From Mycobacteriales bacterium (GTDB lineage: Bacteria > Actinomycetota > Actinomycetes > Mycobacteriales > SCTD01), in the NCBI GenBank assembly GCA_040902655.1, contig JBBDWV010000062.1, positions 1-57,931 on the forward strand: DNA of 57,931 nucleotides. The letters are read 5' to 3'. A program made the translations under genes and the position numbers. Below are positions 34,591-46,257 of this stretch, in pieces. The notes under the pieces were generated by a model that had not been told where the DNA came from, made no database searches, and saw nothing but the letters and a program-made list of their open reading frames with translations. Position 1 is the first letter of the stretch; each line of letters starts with the position of its first letter.

Positions 34591-34943
34591 GGCCGGACCA
34601 CCGTCACCGACACGTTCGCCAACTCCAGCGGGACCGGCGCCGACGGCTTGTGCACCGTGACCTCCGCCCGCTGGACCAGGCGGTCGGCAAGGCAGACGTC
34701 CGCCAGCCGCTGGGCGAGCGTCTCGATCAGCGCCACGGGCTCCCCCGCGACCACCGCCGCCAGCCGCTCGGCCAGCGCGCCGTAGTGCACCGTGTCTGCG
34801 AGGTCGTCGCTGCGCGCCGCGGCGGACAGATCGAGGTGCAGCACGACGTCGACGAGGAAGTCCTGGCCGTTCCGGCGCTCCTCGGGCAGCACGCCGTGGA
34901 AGCCGCGCACCCGTAGGCCGGTGAGCCGGATCGCGTCACTCAT
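34587..34943 (-). CDS. folB: Dihydroneopterin aldolase
   Basis: A 118-residue enzyme that splits dihydroneopterin. LRVRGFHGVLPEER holds the family start, and TVHYGALAERL and LIETLAQRLADVCL follow. Its ATG overlaps the last eight bases of the upstream NTF2-like gene. Confidence 0.96.
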   Translation of the reverse strand: MSDAIRLTGLRVRGFHGVLPEERRNGQDFLVDVVLHLDLSAAARSDDLADTVHYGALAERLAAVVAGEPVALIETLAQRLADVCLADRLVQRAEVTVHKPSAPVPLELANVSVTVVRP

Positions 34944-35343
34944 CGACCAGCCGCCCGAGCACGGGCGAGCCGTGGTGCACCTGGACCCGCCAGCCGTCCG
35001 CCCGGCGCACCAGGACGTTCGTCGCCACCACCTGGCCGTTCGAGCCGGTCTCGCTCACCTCGGTGAGCACGTTCTCGGTGCAGGTGACGACGGCGGTGTC
35101 ACCGTTGACGCAGATGCGGACGTCGGTGAGGAAGAACTGGATGTAGTCGGTACCGGCCATGACCGCCGACCAGGAACGCAACACGTGGTCGCGACGGCGC
35201 AGCATCGGCCAGCCGGGATGCACGCAGACGACGGCATCGGGGTCCACGTCGTCCCACACCCGCGCCATCCGGTCGACGTCGGCGGACTCGAACGCCTCGT
35301 ACATCGCGCTGTTGGCCGACTCGACGTCCTCGAGATCGCTCAC
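34936..35343 (-). CDS. NTF2-like (SnoaL-type) protein in the folate operon
   Basis: A 135-residue alpha+beta protein: MYEAFESADVDRMARVWDDV, CVHPGWPMLRRRDHVLRSW and a C-terminal sheet ending VHHGSPVL. It resembles SgcJ/SnoaL-type NTF2 folds. Similar genes sit between folP and folB in actinobacteria; the role is unproven. GTG at 35343 overlaps the folP stop. Confidence 0.85.
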   Translation of the reverse strand: MSDLEDVESANSAMYEAFESADVDRMARVWDDVDPDAVVCVHPGWPMLRRRDHVLRSWSAVMAGTDYIQFFLTDVRICVNGDTAVVTCTENVLTEVSETGSNGQVVATNVLVRRADGWRVQVHHGSPVLGRLVDE

Positions 35344-36185
35344 TGCTGCACCGCCGCGACGACGTGCACGGCGTCGGCGCTGGCGCGTACCGCGTGCACC
35401 CGCACGGCCCACGCGCCGGCCTGCGCGGCGAGCACGGTGACCGCTGCCGTCGCGTCGTCCCGCCCGGCCGACGGACGGGGCGTGCCGTCCGCGTCGGCGA
35501 GCAGGCTGCCGAGGAAACCCTTGCGGGAGGCACCGACCAGCAGCGGCGTACCCAGTCCCGCCAACCGGGGAAGCGCCCGCAGCAGCGCCCAGCTGTGGAC
35601 GGCGGTCTTGGCGAAGCCGAGCCCGGGATCGAGCAACAGCCGCGCGGGATCGACACCGGCCGCGACCGCCGCGTCGCGGCGCGCGGTCAGCTCGGCGCAT
35701 ACCTCGGACACCACGTCGGCGTAGACGGCGCGGGCGGCCATGTCGGTGCTGTGGCCGCGCCAGTGCATGGCGATGTAGCCGACCTGCGCCTCGGCGACCA
35801 GCGGCAGCATCCGGGGATCGGCCAGCCCGCCGGAGACGTCGTTGACCAGCTGCGCACCGGCGGCCAGCGCCGCCTCGGCGACCGACGCGCGCATCGTGTC
35901 GACCGACACGACCGCGCCGGCAGCGGCCAGCCCGTCGACGACGGGCAGCACCCGCCGCAGCTCCTCGGCCTCGGGCACCCGTCCGGCGCCGGGCCGGGTG
36001 GACTCGCCGCCGACGTCGAGCAGGTCGGCGCCGTCGTTCAGCAGCCGTAGCCCGTGGCGTACGGCGCTCGCGGCGTCGGTGTGCTCCCCGCCGTCGCTGA
36101 AGGAGTCGGGCGTGACGTTGACGACCCCCATCACCCGGGCGCGGCCGAGTCCGGGGAAGCCACGGAGCTCGGGAGGGGCCGGCAC
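35340..36185 (-). CDS. folP: Dihydropteroate synthase
   Basis: A 281-residue enzyme that condenses the pterin diphosphate with p-aminobenzoate; the sulfonamide target. GVVNVTPDSFSDGG (about 20-33), DVGGESTRPGA and LVNDVSGG are diagnostic; the end of the barrel has LLVGASRKGF. GTG at 36185 follows the folE stop by two bases. The frame continues upstream as a shadow of folE. Confidence 0.96.
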   Translation of the reverse strand: MPAPPELRGFPGLGRARVMGVVNVTPDSFSDGGEHTDAASAVRHGLRLLNDGADLLDVGGESTRPGAGRVPEAEELRRVLPVVDGLAAAGAVVSVDTMRASVAEAALAAGAQLVNDVSGGLADPRMLPLVAEAQVGYIAMHWRGHSTDMAARAVYADVVSEVCAELTARRDAAVAAGVDPARLLLDPGLGFAKTAVHSWALLRALPRLAGLGTPLLVGASRKGFLGSLLADADGTPRPSAGRDDATAAVTVLAAQAGAWAVRVHAVRASADAVHVVAAVQQ

Positions 36186-36187
36186 GG

Positions 36188-36763
36188 TCAGCGCCCGAGG
36201 ATCAGGCTCATCGCCTCGGCCCGGGTGACCGCGGAGTTCTTCAGCGAGCCGCGTACGGCCGAGGTGACGGTGCGGGCCCCCGGCTTCTGCACGCCGCGCA
36301 TCGACATGCACAGGTGCTCTGCCTCGACGACGACGATCGCGCCGCGCGGCTCCAGCCGCTCCATCAGCGCGTCGGCGACCTGGGCGGTGACCCGCTCCTG
36401 CACCGACGGGCGCTTGGCGTAGAGGTCGACCAGCCGGGCCAGCTTGGACAGGCCGGTGATCCGGCCGTCCCTGCCCGGCAGGTAGCCGACCGCCGCGTGC
36501 CCCGTCCACGGGATGAGGTGGTGCTCGCAGAAGGAGGACAGCGGGATGTCCTTGACGATGATCAGCTCGTCGTGCCGCTCGTCGAACAGCGGGAGGACCA
36601 GGTCCTCCGGCCGGGTGTGCAGGCCGGCGAACACCTCGGCGTACATCCGCGCGACCCGGGCGGGGGTGTCGACCAGGCCCTCGCGGTCGGGATCGTCGCC
36701 GACAGCCGCGAGCAGCTCGCGAACGGCGGCCTCGACCCGGGCGGCGTCGTACGGGGTGGGCAC
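36188..36763 (-). CDS. folE: GTP cyclohydrolase I
   Basis: A 191-residue enzyme that opens the purine ring of GTP, first step of folate synthesis. Zinc ligands lie in [10 protein letters not shown] and [32 protein letters not shown] is the signature segment. It lies eight bases after ftsH and begins the fol part of the operon. Confidence 0.97.
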   Translation of the reverse strand: MPTPYDAARVEAAVRELLAAVGDDPDREGLVDTPARVARMYAEVFAGLHTRPEDLVLPLFDERHDELIIVKDIPLSSFCEHHLIPWTGHAAVGYLPGRDGRITGLSKLARLVDLYAKRPSVQERVTAQVADALMERLEPRGAIVVVEAEHLCMSMRGVQKPGARTVTSAVRGSLKNSAVTRAEAMSLILGR

Positions 36764-36771
36764 TGCTCCGC

Positions 36772-38958
<2,187 letters not shown>

Positions 38959-38988
38959 CCGATGGGGGGCGAGCCGCCCCGTCCCTCC
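38959..38988 (-). promoter_or_regulatory. ftsH ribosome site separated from the start by a hairpin
   Basis: On the minus strand GGAGG (38988-38984) is followed by a perfect 6-bp stem, three-base-loop hairpin (38980-38966: GGGGCG, loop, CGCCCC) and then the ATG at 38958. Folding the hairpin would shorten the spacing from 25 to about 10 bases. Confidence 0.45.
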
Positions 38989-39079
38989 TGGAGAAGATGG
39001 TCACGAAGGTACACCGGGGCTATTGCCCGTCTGCAGTCCAACGGACCAGGTGCACAGGGTGTTCCGGGGCCATTCTCGC

Positions 39080-39664
39080 TCAGGAACGCCGGCCGTGCCC
39101 ACCGTCCAGGTGCCCGCCGTCGATGGCCTCGGGCCGCAGCAGCCCCACGAAGGGCAGGTCGCGATACCGCTCGGCGTAGTCCAGGCCGTAGCCGACGACG
39201 AACTCGCTGGGGATGTCGAATCCGACGTACCTCACCGCGACGTCCACCTTCGCCGCCTCCGGTTTGCGCAGCAGCGCGACCACCTCGACCGACGCCGGAC
39301 CGCGCGAACGCATGTTGCGCAGCAGCCACGACAGCGTCAGGCCGGAGTCGATGACGTCCTCGACGATCAGGATGTGCTCGTCGGCGATGTCGCGGTCGAG
39401 GTCTTTGAGGATCCGGACGACGCCGCTGCTGCTCGTTGCCGACCCGTAGGACGAGACCGCCATGAACTCCATCGACACCGGTGTACGCAGGGCCCGCGCG
39501 AAGTCGGCCATGAACATGACCGCGCCCTTGAGGACCCCGACCAGCAGGATCTCCCTGCCCGCGTAGTCGGCGTCGACCTGCGCCGCCAACTCGCGGACCT
39601 TGGCCGCGATGTCCCGCTCCGAGATGATGACCCGCTCGATCTCCTTCGGCACGTCATCGGTCAC
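39080..39664 (-). CDS. hpt: Hypoxanthine phosphoribosyltransferase
   Basis: A 194-residue purine-salvage enzyme. The PRPP-binding motif is [33 protein letters not shown] and [19 protein letters not shown] are family features. GTG at 39664 overlaps the tilS stop (GTGA), giving translational coupling. The 120 bases to ftsH (38959-39079) hold the ftsH leader and promoter. Confidence 0.96.
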   Translation of the reverse strand: MTDDVPKEIERVIISERDIAAKVRELAAQVDADYAGREILLVGVLKGAVMFMADFARALRTPVSMEFMAVSSYGSATSSSGVVRILKDLDRDIADEHILIVEDVIDSGLTLSWLLRNMRSRGPASVEVVALLRKPEAAKVDVAVRYVGFDIPSEFVVGYGLDYAERYRDLPFVGLLRPEAIDGGHLDGGHGRRS

Positions 39665-40623
39665 GGGAGCGAGGCTAGCCGCCCGCCGCGACGGGCCACC
39701 CGCTGCCCGCCGGGCAGCGCGACCGGACCCTGGCCGCGCCAGTCCTCGACCAGCGCACGCAGGGCCTCGAGGTGGGCGGTGGTCACCGCTGCACCGCACT
39801 GCTGTTCGGCCCACCGCTTGAGCGCGCGGACGCGCAGCGCGGCCGGCAGCCCGGCCAGCGTCGCCACGTCGTCGGTCAGCGGGGTGAGCGCGTCGAGGGC
39901 GTCGACGTCCTCCCGCAGCTGCGCGGCGGTGCGGGCCAGGGCAGCGGCGATCCCCGGCCCGAGCTCGACCTCCAGGACCGGCAGCACCCGCTGGCGGACC
40001 CGTACCCGGGTGTAGGCGGGGTCGCGGTTGTGCGGGTCCTCCCACGGGTCGAGGCCGGCCTCGGCGCAGGCCTGGCCCGTGGTGGCGCGGGGCAGTCCGA
40101 GCAGCGGGCGGAGGTACGGCGGGCGGTCCGTCATGCCGGCCAGCGCACGGGCGCCGGCCCCCCGGGCGAGCCCCAGCAGCACCGTCTCCGCCTGGTCGTC
40201 CAGCGTGTGGCCGAGCAGGACCGCGGTCAGCCCGTGCTCGGAGACGGCAGCATCCAGCGCGGCATAGCGGGCGGTGCGCGCAGAGGCTTCGGGTCCTTTC
40301 AAGATCTTCGGAGGATCCACAGCAGCAGAGCCCTGTGCATCCTCCGAAGATCTTGAAGCAGGTGGCGCGGTGAGCACGTGCGCCTGCAGCCGCATCCCCC
40401 CGCACTGCTCGGCCGCACGCGCGGCGACGGCGGCCGAGCCCGTCTGCAGACCGTGGTCCACCACCAGCGCGAGCGAGCCGGGTCGCTCGAAGGCCAGCGC
40501 GGCGGCCAGCGCCAGTGAGTCGGCGCCCCCCGAGACGGCCGCGGCCACGGGGCCGGCGAGCCCGGCGAGCGAGCGGCGTACGGCGACCCGGACCGCGGCG
40601 GTGGCCGGAGGCGGACCGGTCAC
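39661..40623 (-). CDS. tilS: tRNA(Ile)-lysidine synthase, with an in-frame palindromic insertion
   Basis: A 320-residue enzyme that converts C34 of a tRNA-Ile to lysidine so that it reads AUA. The PP-loop is SGGADS (31-36); [31 protein letters not shown] and [13 protein letters not shown] follow. Residues about 89-109 ([18 protein letters not shown] and neighbours) are encoded by a 60-bp palindrome and have no place in the usual family alignment between the second strand and [12 protein letters not shown]. The frame is kept, so the protein is probably active with an extra surface loop. Confidence 0.93.
   Translation of the reverse strand: MTGPPPATAAVRVAVRRSLAGLAGPVAAAVSGGADSLALAAALAFERPGSLALVVDHGLQTGSAAVAARAAEQCGGMRLQAHVLTAPPASRSSEDAQGSAAVDPPKILKGPEASARTARYAALDAAVSEHGLTAVLLGHTLDDQAETVLLGLARGAGARALAGMTDRPPYLRPLLGLPRATTGQACAEAGLDPWEDPHNRDPAYTRVRVRQRVLPVLEVELGPGIAAALARTAAQLREDVDALDALTPLTDDVATLAGLPAALRVRALKRWAEQQCGAAVTTAHLEALRALVEDWRGQGPVALPGGQRVARRGGRLASLP
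40298..40357. repeat. 60-bp palindrome inside tilS
   Basis: TTCAAGATCTTCGGAGGAT (40298-40316) is repeated perfectly in inverted form at 40339-40357. The 22-base loop has its own CACAG/CTGTG pairing. The 60 bases are a multiple of three and contain no stop in the tilS frame. Confidence 0.93.
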
Positions 40624-40629
40624 CGTGCG

Positions 40630-41688
40630 TCAGGCGGTGAGGGCCGGGGTGCCGTCGATGCGGCGCACCCAGGCCAGCGGCTCGCGGATCTCCTGTCGGG
40701 TGGGCAGCGTGGCCGGGGACTCCCACACCCGGTTGAAGCCCTGCATCCCGAGCTCGCGCACGGCGGTGTCGACGAAGACCTTTCCCTCGGCGTACTGCAG
40801 CGCCTTGAGGTCCAGGCCGAGGGCCTTGCGCAGCAGCCGGTCGAGCAGCCCGCCGGACTCCTTGCGGCGCTCGTCGAACTTGGTGCGGATGTGCGTGACG
40901 CTCGGCACGACGACCGGACCGACGCCGTCCATCACGTGCTCGGCGTGACCCTCGAGCAGGCTCATGAAGGCCGTGACCCGGTCCAGGACGACCCGCTGCT
41001 CCGGCGTCTGGAGCAACTCGATCAACGAGCTACCGCGCGGCAGGCCCGTCGCGACCGCCTTGATCCGGTCGACCAGCTGCGCCGGGTCGTCCAGGGACGT
41101 GGCCTCGAGCAGGGCAGTGATCTCCGCACGCACGTGGTCGTGCATCCACGGCACCGCGGTGAACTGGGTGCGGTGGGTGACCTCGTGCAGCGCGACCCAC
41201 AGCCGGAAGTCGTGCGGGTCGACGCCGAGCCGGCGTTCGGTCTCGACCAGGTTCGGCGCCACCAGGATCAGCCGACCGGGAGTGCCGGCGGCGGTGAAGG
41301 CTTCGTACTGCCCCAGGACCTTGCCCGAGAGCCAGGCCAGCACCGAGCCCATCTGCACGCCGGCGACCTTTGCGGTCATGGCGGTGGCCGTGGCGCTGGT
41401 CTGTCGATCCGCGAGCTTGCGGGTCAGCGGCTCGAGGACGATCCGGAAGCCCTCGACGTTCACCGCGGCCCAGCCGGGGCGGTCGACGACGGTGGCCTGC
41501 AGCACCGGGCCCGGCGGCACCAGGCCGGTGACGGCACGCACGTGCTCCTCCGCCTGCACCGCGAGGCCACGCAGCTCGGCCACGACCTCCCCGGCCTCGG
41601 CCCAGCTGACCTGTGGAGGCGCGGGAGCGAGGCGGCGCGCGGTGGCGACCGCCAGGTCGTAGTCGATCGGGCTCGGCATTCTCGCCAC
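40630..41688 (-). CDS. Zinc-dependent metalloprotease, DUF2342 family
   Basis: A 352-residue protein. The zinc motif HEVTH is at 168-172, with EGHAEH near 250 as a likely third ligand region. [20 protein letters not shown] and the C-terminal [16 protein letters not shown] are family features. This actinobacterial family is often annotated as coenzyme F420 biosynthesis-associated or zincin-like; its substrate is unknown. It is the upstream neighbour of tilS, as in other actinobacteria. Confidence 0.88.
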   Translation of the reverse strand: MARMPSPIDYDLAVATARRLAPAPPQVSWAEAGEVVAELRGLAVQAEEHVRAVTGLVPPGPVLQATVVDRPGWAAVNVEGFRIVLEPLTRKLADRQTSATATAMTAKVAGVQMGSVLAWLSGKVLGQYEAFTAAGTPGRLILVAPNLVETERRLGVDPHDFRLWVALHEVTHRTQFTAVPWMHDHVRAEITALLEATSLDDPAQLVDRIKAVATGLPRGSSLIELLQTPEQRVVLDRVTAFMSLLEGHAEHVMDGVGPVVVPSVTHIRTKFDERRKESGGLLDRLLRKALGLDLKALQYAEGKVFVDTAVRELGMQGFNRVWESPATLPTRQEIREPLAWVRRIDGTPALTA

Positions 41689-41708
41689 GCTACGCCCGCT
41701 CCTGCCCC

Positions 41709-41761
41709 CCTTGCGTCCTGCGCTGCGGAGCAGTCTGCGCCGACGCCAGCAGGACGCAAGG
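41709..41761. repeat. Palindromic element of the same geometry, different stem
   Basis: CCTTGCGTCCTGC (41709-41721) pairs perfectly with GCAGGACGCAAGG (41749-41761) around a 27-base loop. It fills the gap between dacB and the metalloprotease gene. The 12-27-12 layout is the same as in the GTTCTCGGTGCC family. Confidence 0.9.
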
Positions 41762-41772
41762 AAGTACGGGGG

Positions 41773-43164
41773 TCAGCGGCAGCCGCAGGCGGCCAGCGCC
41801 GCGGCCAGCCGGTCCAGCGCCTCCTCGGCGCGCCGGGTCGCACCGAGCGGCACCCCGTCGGCGGTGAGGTCGAAGGCCAGCAGCCGCCCGTCGGCGGTGC
41901 GGACCAGCCCCGCGAGCGCGCTGACGCCGTTGAGCGTCCCGGTCTTGGCACGCACCACCCCGGCCGCGGGCAGGCCGCCGCCCGCCCGGTAGCGGTCGGA
42001 CAGCGTGCCCGAGAAGCCGGCCACCGGCAGTCCGGTCAGAACCGGCGCCAGCCGCTCGGCGGTCGACGAGCCGTCGTCGGAGGCGACCCGGGCGAGCAGC
42101 CGGGTGAGGGCGGCGGGCTCGATCCGGTCCAGCCGGGACAGGCCGCTGCCGTCGACCAGCGCGACCGACTCGCGGCCCACGCCGACCTCGTCGAGGAAGG
42201 GACCCAGAACGTCCCGAACGGCGGCGGCGGCACCCGCGAACGACGCCGGCTGCCCCTGCGCGATCGCCACCTGACGCAGCAGCGCCTCGGCCAGGTCGTT
42301 GTCGCTACGGGCCAGCATCCGCTCCACCAGCTGCGGCACCGGGGGGCTGCTGACCTCCCCGAGCTCGGCGGCGCCCGCGGCAGCGCGACCACGCGCGACC
42401 TCCACGGGTGCGCCCGGCTGCAGCAGCGCACCCAGCGCCCGGCCGGCCGCGACGGCGGGGTCCGGGTGCCGGCGGATCCGGTCGGGTCGCACCCGGCCGT
42501 GATCGACCATCAGCGGGCCGACGGGGGCGACGGCTCCCTGGGTGACGTAGCTGTCCTTCCAGCCGGGCCCCAGCCGCGGTCCGGAGTAGAGCGACTCGTC
42601 GACCAGGATCCGGGTCACGGTCGCGGCCCCCAGCGTCGCGCGCACCCGTGCAGCGAGGTCGGTCAGCCGGGCCGCGCCCGGGTAGCCGGGTCTGTCCTTC
42701 GGGCCGGCCAGCGTCGGGTCGCCGCCGCCGACCAGCACCACCTCATCGGGTGCCGTACCGGCAACGACGCGCGTGGACAGCCGGCTGCCGGGAGGCAGCG
42801 CGGTCAGGGCGGCCACCGCCGTCGCGATCTTCGCGGTGGACGCGGGCAGCAGCGGCCGGTCCGCGCCACGCTCGAGCAGCGGCCGACCGGTCGTCGCGTC
42901 CACCACCGACACAGCCAGTCGGCCGGCGAGGGCCGGATCCGCCAGCGCCGTCGCCACCGCGGCCTGCAGACCGGCGGCGGTGGGCGCGGGCGCGGCGCCG
43001 GGGACCTCCGGCAGCAGCGCCCCGCGCACCGGCGGAGCCGTCGGCGCCGGCGGCCGGACGCTGATCTCCTGGGAGCTCCGCAGCGACACGGCGGTGCTCG
43101 CGCCGACAGCCAGGGTGGCCGCCACGAGCAGCCCGACCAGGCCACGTACGCGCGCCGTACCCAC
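41773..43164 (-). CDS. dacB: D-alanyl-D-alanine carboxypeptidase/endopeptidase (PBP4, peptidase S13)
   Basis: A 463-residue exported enzyme that trims peptidoglycan. A signal anchor covers about residues 8-28. The active-site motifs are STAK (109-112), SDN (288-290) and KTG (408-410). GTG at 43164 follows GGAGGG at about 10 bases; upstream codons are shadow sequence. It ends in a CGCR tail. It is divergent from ppa, and the 102-base gap must hold both promoters. Confidence 0.94.
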   Translation of the reverse strand: MGTARVRGLVGLLVAATLAVGASTAVSLRSSQEISVRPPAPTAPPVRGALLPEVPGAAPAPTAAGLQAAVATALADPALAGRLAVSVVDATTGRPLLERGADRPLLPASTAKIATAVAALTALPPGSRLSTRVVAGTAPDEVVLVGGGDPTLAGPKDRPGYPGAARLTDLAARVRATLGAATVTRILVDESLYSGPRLGPGWKDSYVTQGAVAPVGPLMVDHGRVRPDRIRRHPDPAVAAGRALGALLQPGAPVEVARGRAAAGAAELGEVSSPPVPQLVERMLARSDNDLAEALLRQVAIAQGQPASFAGAAAAVRDVLGPFLDEVGVGRESVALVDGSGLSRLDRIEPAALTRLLARVASDDGSSTAERLAPVLTGLPVAGFSGTLSDRYRAGGGLPAAGVVRAKTGTLNGVSALAGLVRTADGRLLAFDLTADGVPLGATRRAEEALDRLAAALAACGCR

Positions 43165-43266
43165 CCCGAACCGCCCTCCGCGAGCCGCTTCCCGCCCGTA
43201 GGGGAGACTAGGTGGACATCCGCCCGCCGCCTCAGGAGGCCGGCATACGAGGAGGTACCGCCCGCC

Positions 43267-43884
43267 GTGGAGTTCGACGTCACCATCGAGATCCCCAAGG
43301 GGCAGCGCAACAAGTACGAGATGGACCACCACACCGGGCGTATCCGGCTCGACCGGCGGCTGTTCACGAGCACGAGCTACCCGGCGGACTACGGCTTCGT
43401 GGAGTGCACGCTCGGTGGTGACGGCGACCCGCTCGACGCGCTGGTGCTGCTCGAGGAGCCGACCTTCCCCGGCTGCCTGATCACCTGCCGCACGATCGGC
43501 ATGTTCCGGATGACCGACGAGGCCGGGCCGGACGAGAAGCTGCTCTGCGTGGTGGCCGGCGACCCGCGGCAGGCGCACCTGAAGGACATCGGTGACATCG
43601 GCGAGTTCGACAAGCTGGAGATCCAGCACTTCTTCGAGGTCTACAAGGACCTCGAGCCCGGCAAGTCGGTGGAGGGCGCGGCCTGGGTGGGCCGCACGGA
43701 GGCCGAGGCGGAGGTCATCGCGAGCCGCGAGCGCTACGCCGCCGACCCGCACGCCGTCGACCACGTCGGGGAGCCCAAGGCGTCCAGGGAGCACCTCGAC
43801 GTGCTCATGCCGGTCCGGCCGGCGCAGACCCCGGTGCACACCAACCAGGCGCCGCCGAGGACGTCCCAGCCCGAACAGGCCTGA
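43267..43884 (+). CDS. ppa: Inorganic pyrophosphatase
   Basis: A 205-residue family I pyrophosphatase. [15 protein letters not shown], the signature [12 protein letters not shown] and [20 protein letters not shown] carry the metal and substrate residues. GTG at 43267 follows GAGGAGG at a somewhat long spacing of about 11 bases. The last 35 residues ([14 protein letters not shown] and on) extend past the usual bacterial length of about 165-170. Its stop codon directly abuts the convergent VOC gene. Confidence 0.95.
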   Translation: MEFDVTIEIPKGQRNKYEMDHHTGRIRLDRRLFTSTSYPADYGFVECTLGGDGDPLDALVLLEEPTFPGCLITCRTIGMFRMTDEAGPDEKLLCVVAGDPRQAHLKDIGDIGEFDKLEIQHFFEVYKDLEPGKSVEGAAWVGRTEAEAEVIASRERYAADPHAVDHVGEPKASREHLDVLMPVRPAQTPVHTNQAPPRTSQPEQA

Positions 43885-44382
43885 CTACAGGACCTTGTCT
43901 CCGTACATCTCACCCAGCGGGTCGCAGATCAGCTCGAGCCGCTCACCGTCCGGGCCGGTGAAGTAGAGCGAGGTCCCGCTGTGACGGACGTACTCCACGC
44001 CCGCCGCGTCGAGCTTGGCCTCGAGGTGCTGCCAACGGGACGGCTCGACCGAGATGGCGATGTGGTGCAGGCCGCCGAGCACCTCGGCGTACGGGCCGCT
44101 GTCCAGGCCGGGGAAGTCGAAGAACGCCAGCAGGTTCTCGTGGCCGATGTCGAAGAAGAAGTGCGTCGAGCCCGGGTAGTCCCGGTTGTCGATCATCTCG
44201 GTGAGCGGGAACTCGAGCAGCTCGCTGTAGAAGCGGGTGGTGCGCTCGACGTCGCCGCTGACCAGCGCGGTGTGGTGCAGCCCGCGGGCGGAGGACGCCG
44301 GTCGCTCCCCCGCCGGCCTGAGGTAGGTCTCGCGCAGCCGGCTGCGGGTCTCGGCCAGGGCGGCGGGGTCCGGTGCACTCAT
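43885..44382 (-). CDS. VOC-family (glyoxalase/bleomycin-resistance fold) protein
   Basis: A 165-residue protein with two beta-alpha-beta-beta-beta modules. LHHTALVSGDVERTTRFY opens the first and LHHIAISVEPSRWQHLEAKL the second; YFTGPDGERLELICDP supplies the last metal ligand. Probably a metal-dependent dioxygenase or isomerase; substrate not predictable. The ATG at 44382 overlaps the first possible ATG of the divergent TSUP gene (CATG). Confidence 0.85.
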   Translation of the reverse strand: MSAPDPAALAETRSRLRETYLRPAGERPASSARGLHHTALVSGDVERTTRFYSELLEFPLTEMIDNRDYPGSTHFFFDIGHENLLAFFDFPGLDSGPYAEVLGGLHHIAISVEPSRWQHLEAKLDAAGVEYVRHSGTSLYFTGPDGERLELICDPLGEMYGDKVL

Positions 44383-45202
44383 GCCGGTGACGGTACGGAA
44401 GGGTGCGCCGAGCGGCCAGAGGAGGTGCGGCATCGACGTCGGGACCGGCGAGCTGCTGGTGCTCTGCGCGTTCGCCTTCCTCGCCGGGGGGCTGGACGCC
44501 ATCGTCGGCGGCGGCGGGCTGGTGCAGCTGCCGGCGCTGCTCGTCGTGCTGCCCCAGGCACCCGTCGTGGCGCTGCTCGGCACCAACAAGCTGGCCTCGG
44601 TGGTGGGCACGGCCAGTGCAGCGGTGACCTACAACCGGCGGATCGCGGTGGACCGGCGGACGGCGGGGTGGATGGCGGCCGCGGCCTTCGTCGGCTCCGC
44701 CGGCGGCGCTCTCCTCGCGACGCAGGTCGGCAGCGAGGTGCTCGAGCCGGTGATCCTGGTCGCGCTGGTGGCGGTCCTGCTCCACACGCTGCGCCGGCCG
44801 TCGCTCGGCGAGGTGGAGTTGCTGCGGATGCGGGCCCGGGCGCAGCGGGCCACTGCGGTCGTCGGTGGGGCCGTCATCGGCTTCTACGACGGCTTCGTCG
44901 GCCCCGGCACCGGGAGTTTCCTGGTCTTCCTGCTGGTGGGGGCGGTCGGGTTGTCGTTCCTGCACGCCAGCGCGACCGCCAAGGTCGTCAACACCGCGAC
45001 CAACCTGGCGGCGCTCGCGTTGTTCGCCTACGGCGGGCACGTGCTGTGGCTGCTGGGTGCGGCGATGGCCGCCAGCAACCTGGCCGGCAGCCAGATCGGC
45101 ACCCGGCTGGCGATCCGCCGGGGCAGCACCTGGGTCCGCCGGGTCTTCCTCGTCGTCGTCGGCGCGCTGGTGTTGCGGCTGGCGTACGACGTCCTGACCT
45201 GA
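44381..45202 (+). CDS. TSUP-family sulfite/organosulfonate permease-like protein
   Basis: Up to 273 residues with about eight membrane helices. FLAGGLDAIVGGGGLVQLPA (about 34-53) and the second-half copy GFYDGFVGPGTGSF are the TSUP repeat motifs. Family members export sulfite, sulfoacetate or similar anions. ATG at 44381 overlaps the VOC start. A much stronger ribosome site, AGAGGAGG, lies six bases before an in-frame ATC at 44432, which would give the usual family N-terminus, so the true start is unclear. Confidence 0.85.
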   Translation: MPVTVRKGAPSGQRRCGIDVGTGELLVLCAFAFLAGGLDAIVGGGGLVQLPALLVVLPQAPVVALLGTNKLASVVGTASAAVTYNRRIAVDRRTAGWMAAAAFVGSAGGALLATQVGSEVLEPVILVALVAVLLHTLRRPSLGEVELLRMRARAQRATAVVGGAVIGFYDGFVGPGTGSFLVFLLVGAVGLSFLHASATAKVVNTATNLAALALFAYGGHVLWLLGAAMAASNLAGSQIGTRLAIRRGSTWVRRVFLVVVGALVLRLAYDVLT

Positions 45203-45223
45203 CAGCGACGTCCTGACGTAGAG

Positions 45224-45252
45224 GAGCGGCCGCGGGGTCGTGGCGGCCGCTC
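45224..45252. terminator. Hairpin between convergent genes
   Basis: GAGCGGCCGC (45224-45233) and GCGGCCGCTC (45243-45252) form a perfect 10-bp stem with a 9-base loop, located between the TSUP stop and the convergent small membrane-protein gene. It can serve both strands; no long U-tract. Confidence 0.65.
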
Positions 45253-45269
45253 TCCCTACCTTCGTGCGA

Positions 45270-45599
45270 CTAGGCCGCGCGGATGGTCCGGTGCGGCGCG
45301 ACCTCGACCGGAGGCTCGCCGGCCCGGTGGCCGAGCGCGTGCACCAGGCTGCGGACGAACTCCCCGCCACCGACCAGCGCGAGGCCGGTCACGGCCGGGT
45401 GCATCCAGGCGGTGCGCAGCTCCTGGCCGAAGGCCGCGAAGACGGAGTAGTCCAGGCCCCAGGCGAATCCGGCGGCGAGCACCACAGCGATGGTCCGGCT
45501 CAGGGCGGCGGGAGCCTTGACCGGCAGCAACTCGTCGATGACCTGCAGGACGACGACGAGCCCGAGAGCGAGAGCGAGGAAGACGACGAAGGGGTACAT
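45270..45599 (-). CDS. Small membrane protein of unknown function
   Basis: A 109-residue protein with helices at about 2-20 (PFVVFLALALGLVVVLQVID) and about 35-55, and a third weaker one near LALVGGGEFVRS. ATG at 45599 has AGGAG eight bases upstream. It is divergent from the sigma-factor gene. No known domain recognised. Confidence 0.6.
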   Translation of the reverse strand: MYPFVVFLALALGLVVVLQVIDELLPVKAPAALSRTIAVVLAAGFAWGLDYSVFAAFGQELRTAWMHPAVTGLALVGGGEFVRSLVHALGHRAGEPPVEVAPHRTIRAA

Positions 45600-45705
45600 G
45601 GCCACCACTCCTGTGGTGAGGTCGGCGGGACGCCTTGCCCCGCTCACACTGTTGGACTGCGCGCGTCGCGGTCGGTTACAGGCAGGAAGCTGGGACGGTG
45701 GACAG

Positions 45706-46257
45706 GTGGACGTCGACCCCTCCCTCGTGCGGGCCGTGCAGCGCGGGGAACCCGGGGCGATGGACCTGCTCATCCGGGCGACCTACGCCGACGTCTACGC
45801 CCTGGCCCGCCGCCTGCTGGGCGACCCGAGTGACGCGGCCGACGCGACGCAGGAGGTCTACCTGCGGGTCGTCCGCTCGGTGCTCGGCTTCCGCGGCGAG
45901 TCCGCCTTCGGCACCTGGCTGCACCGGGTGACGGTGAACGTCTGCCTGACGGCGCTGCGAGCCCGCGGCGACGTGCGTGCCCGCGGCCAGTCGGCGGGCG
46001 CCGAGGAGCTGTCCGTGGAGTTGGCCGATCCCGCGCCGGACCCGGCAGCGCGGGCCGAGACGGCCGACCTGGCCGCGCGTGCCGCCCTCGCGCTGACCAC
46101 CCTGCCGGACGACGCGCGCGAGGTCGTCGAGCTGCGGGACGTGCAGGGCCTGTCGACCAGGCAGGCGGCCCAGGTGCTGGGTATCAGCGAAGGGGCGGTC
46201 AAGGTGCGGCTGCACCGGGCCCACACGAGGTTGAGGGAGCTGGTCGGGCATGACTGA
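45706..46257 (+). CDS. ECF-type RNA polymerase sigma factor
   Basis: A 183-residue sigma-70 family protein. Region 2 is at about 20-85 (RLLGDPSDAADATQEVYLRV; SAFGTWLHRVTVNVCL) and region 4 at about 125-180 (LPDDAREVVELRDVQGLS; QAAQVLGISEGAVKVRLHRA). GTG at 45706 fits the usual length; the longer open frame upstream is a shadow. It overlaps the next gene by eight bases, so sigma and anti-sigma are made together. The gap 45600-45705 holds its promoter; no clear pair found. Confidence 0.92.
   Translation: MDVDPSLVRAVQRGEPGAMDLLIRATYADVYALARRLLGDPSDAADATQEVYLRVVRSVLGFRGESAFGTWLHRVTVNVCLTALRARGDVRARGQSAGAEELSVELADPAPDPAARAETADLAARAALALTTLPDDAREVVELRDVQGLSTRQAAQVLGISEGAVKVRLHRAHTRLRELVGHD

Noticed and set aside
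43943-45370. A 475-codon minus-strand frame across the TSUP gene
   Set aside because: Its left part is the VOC gene in another frame and the rest is antisense to the well-supported TSUP permease.
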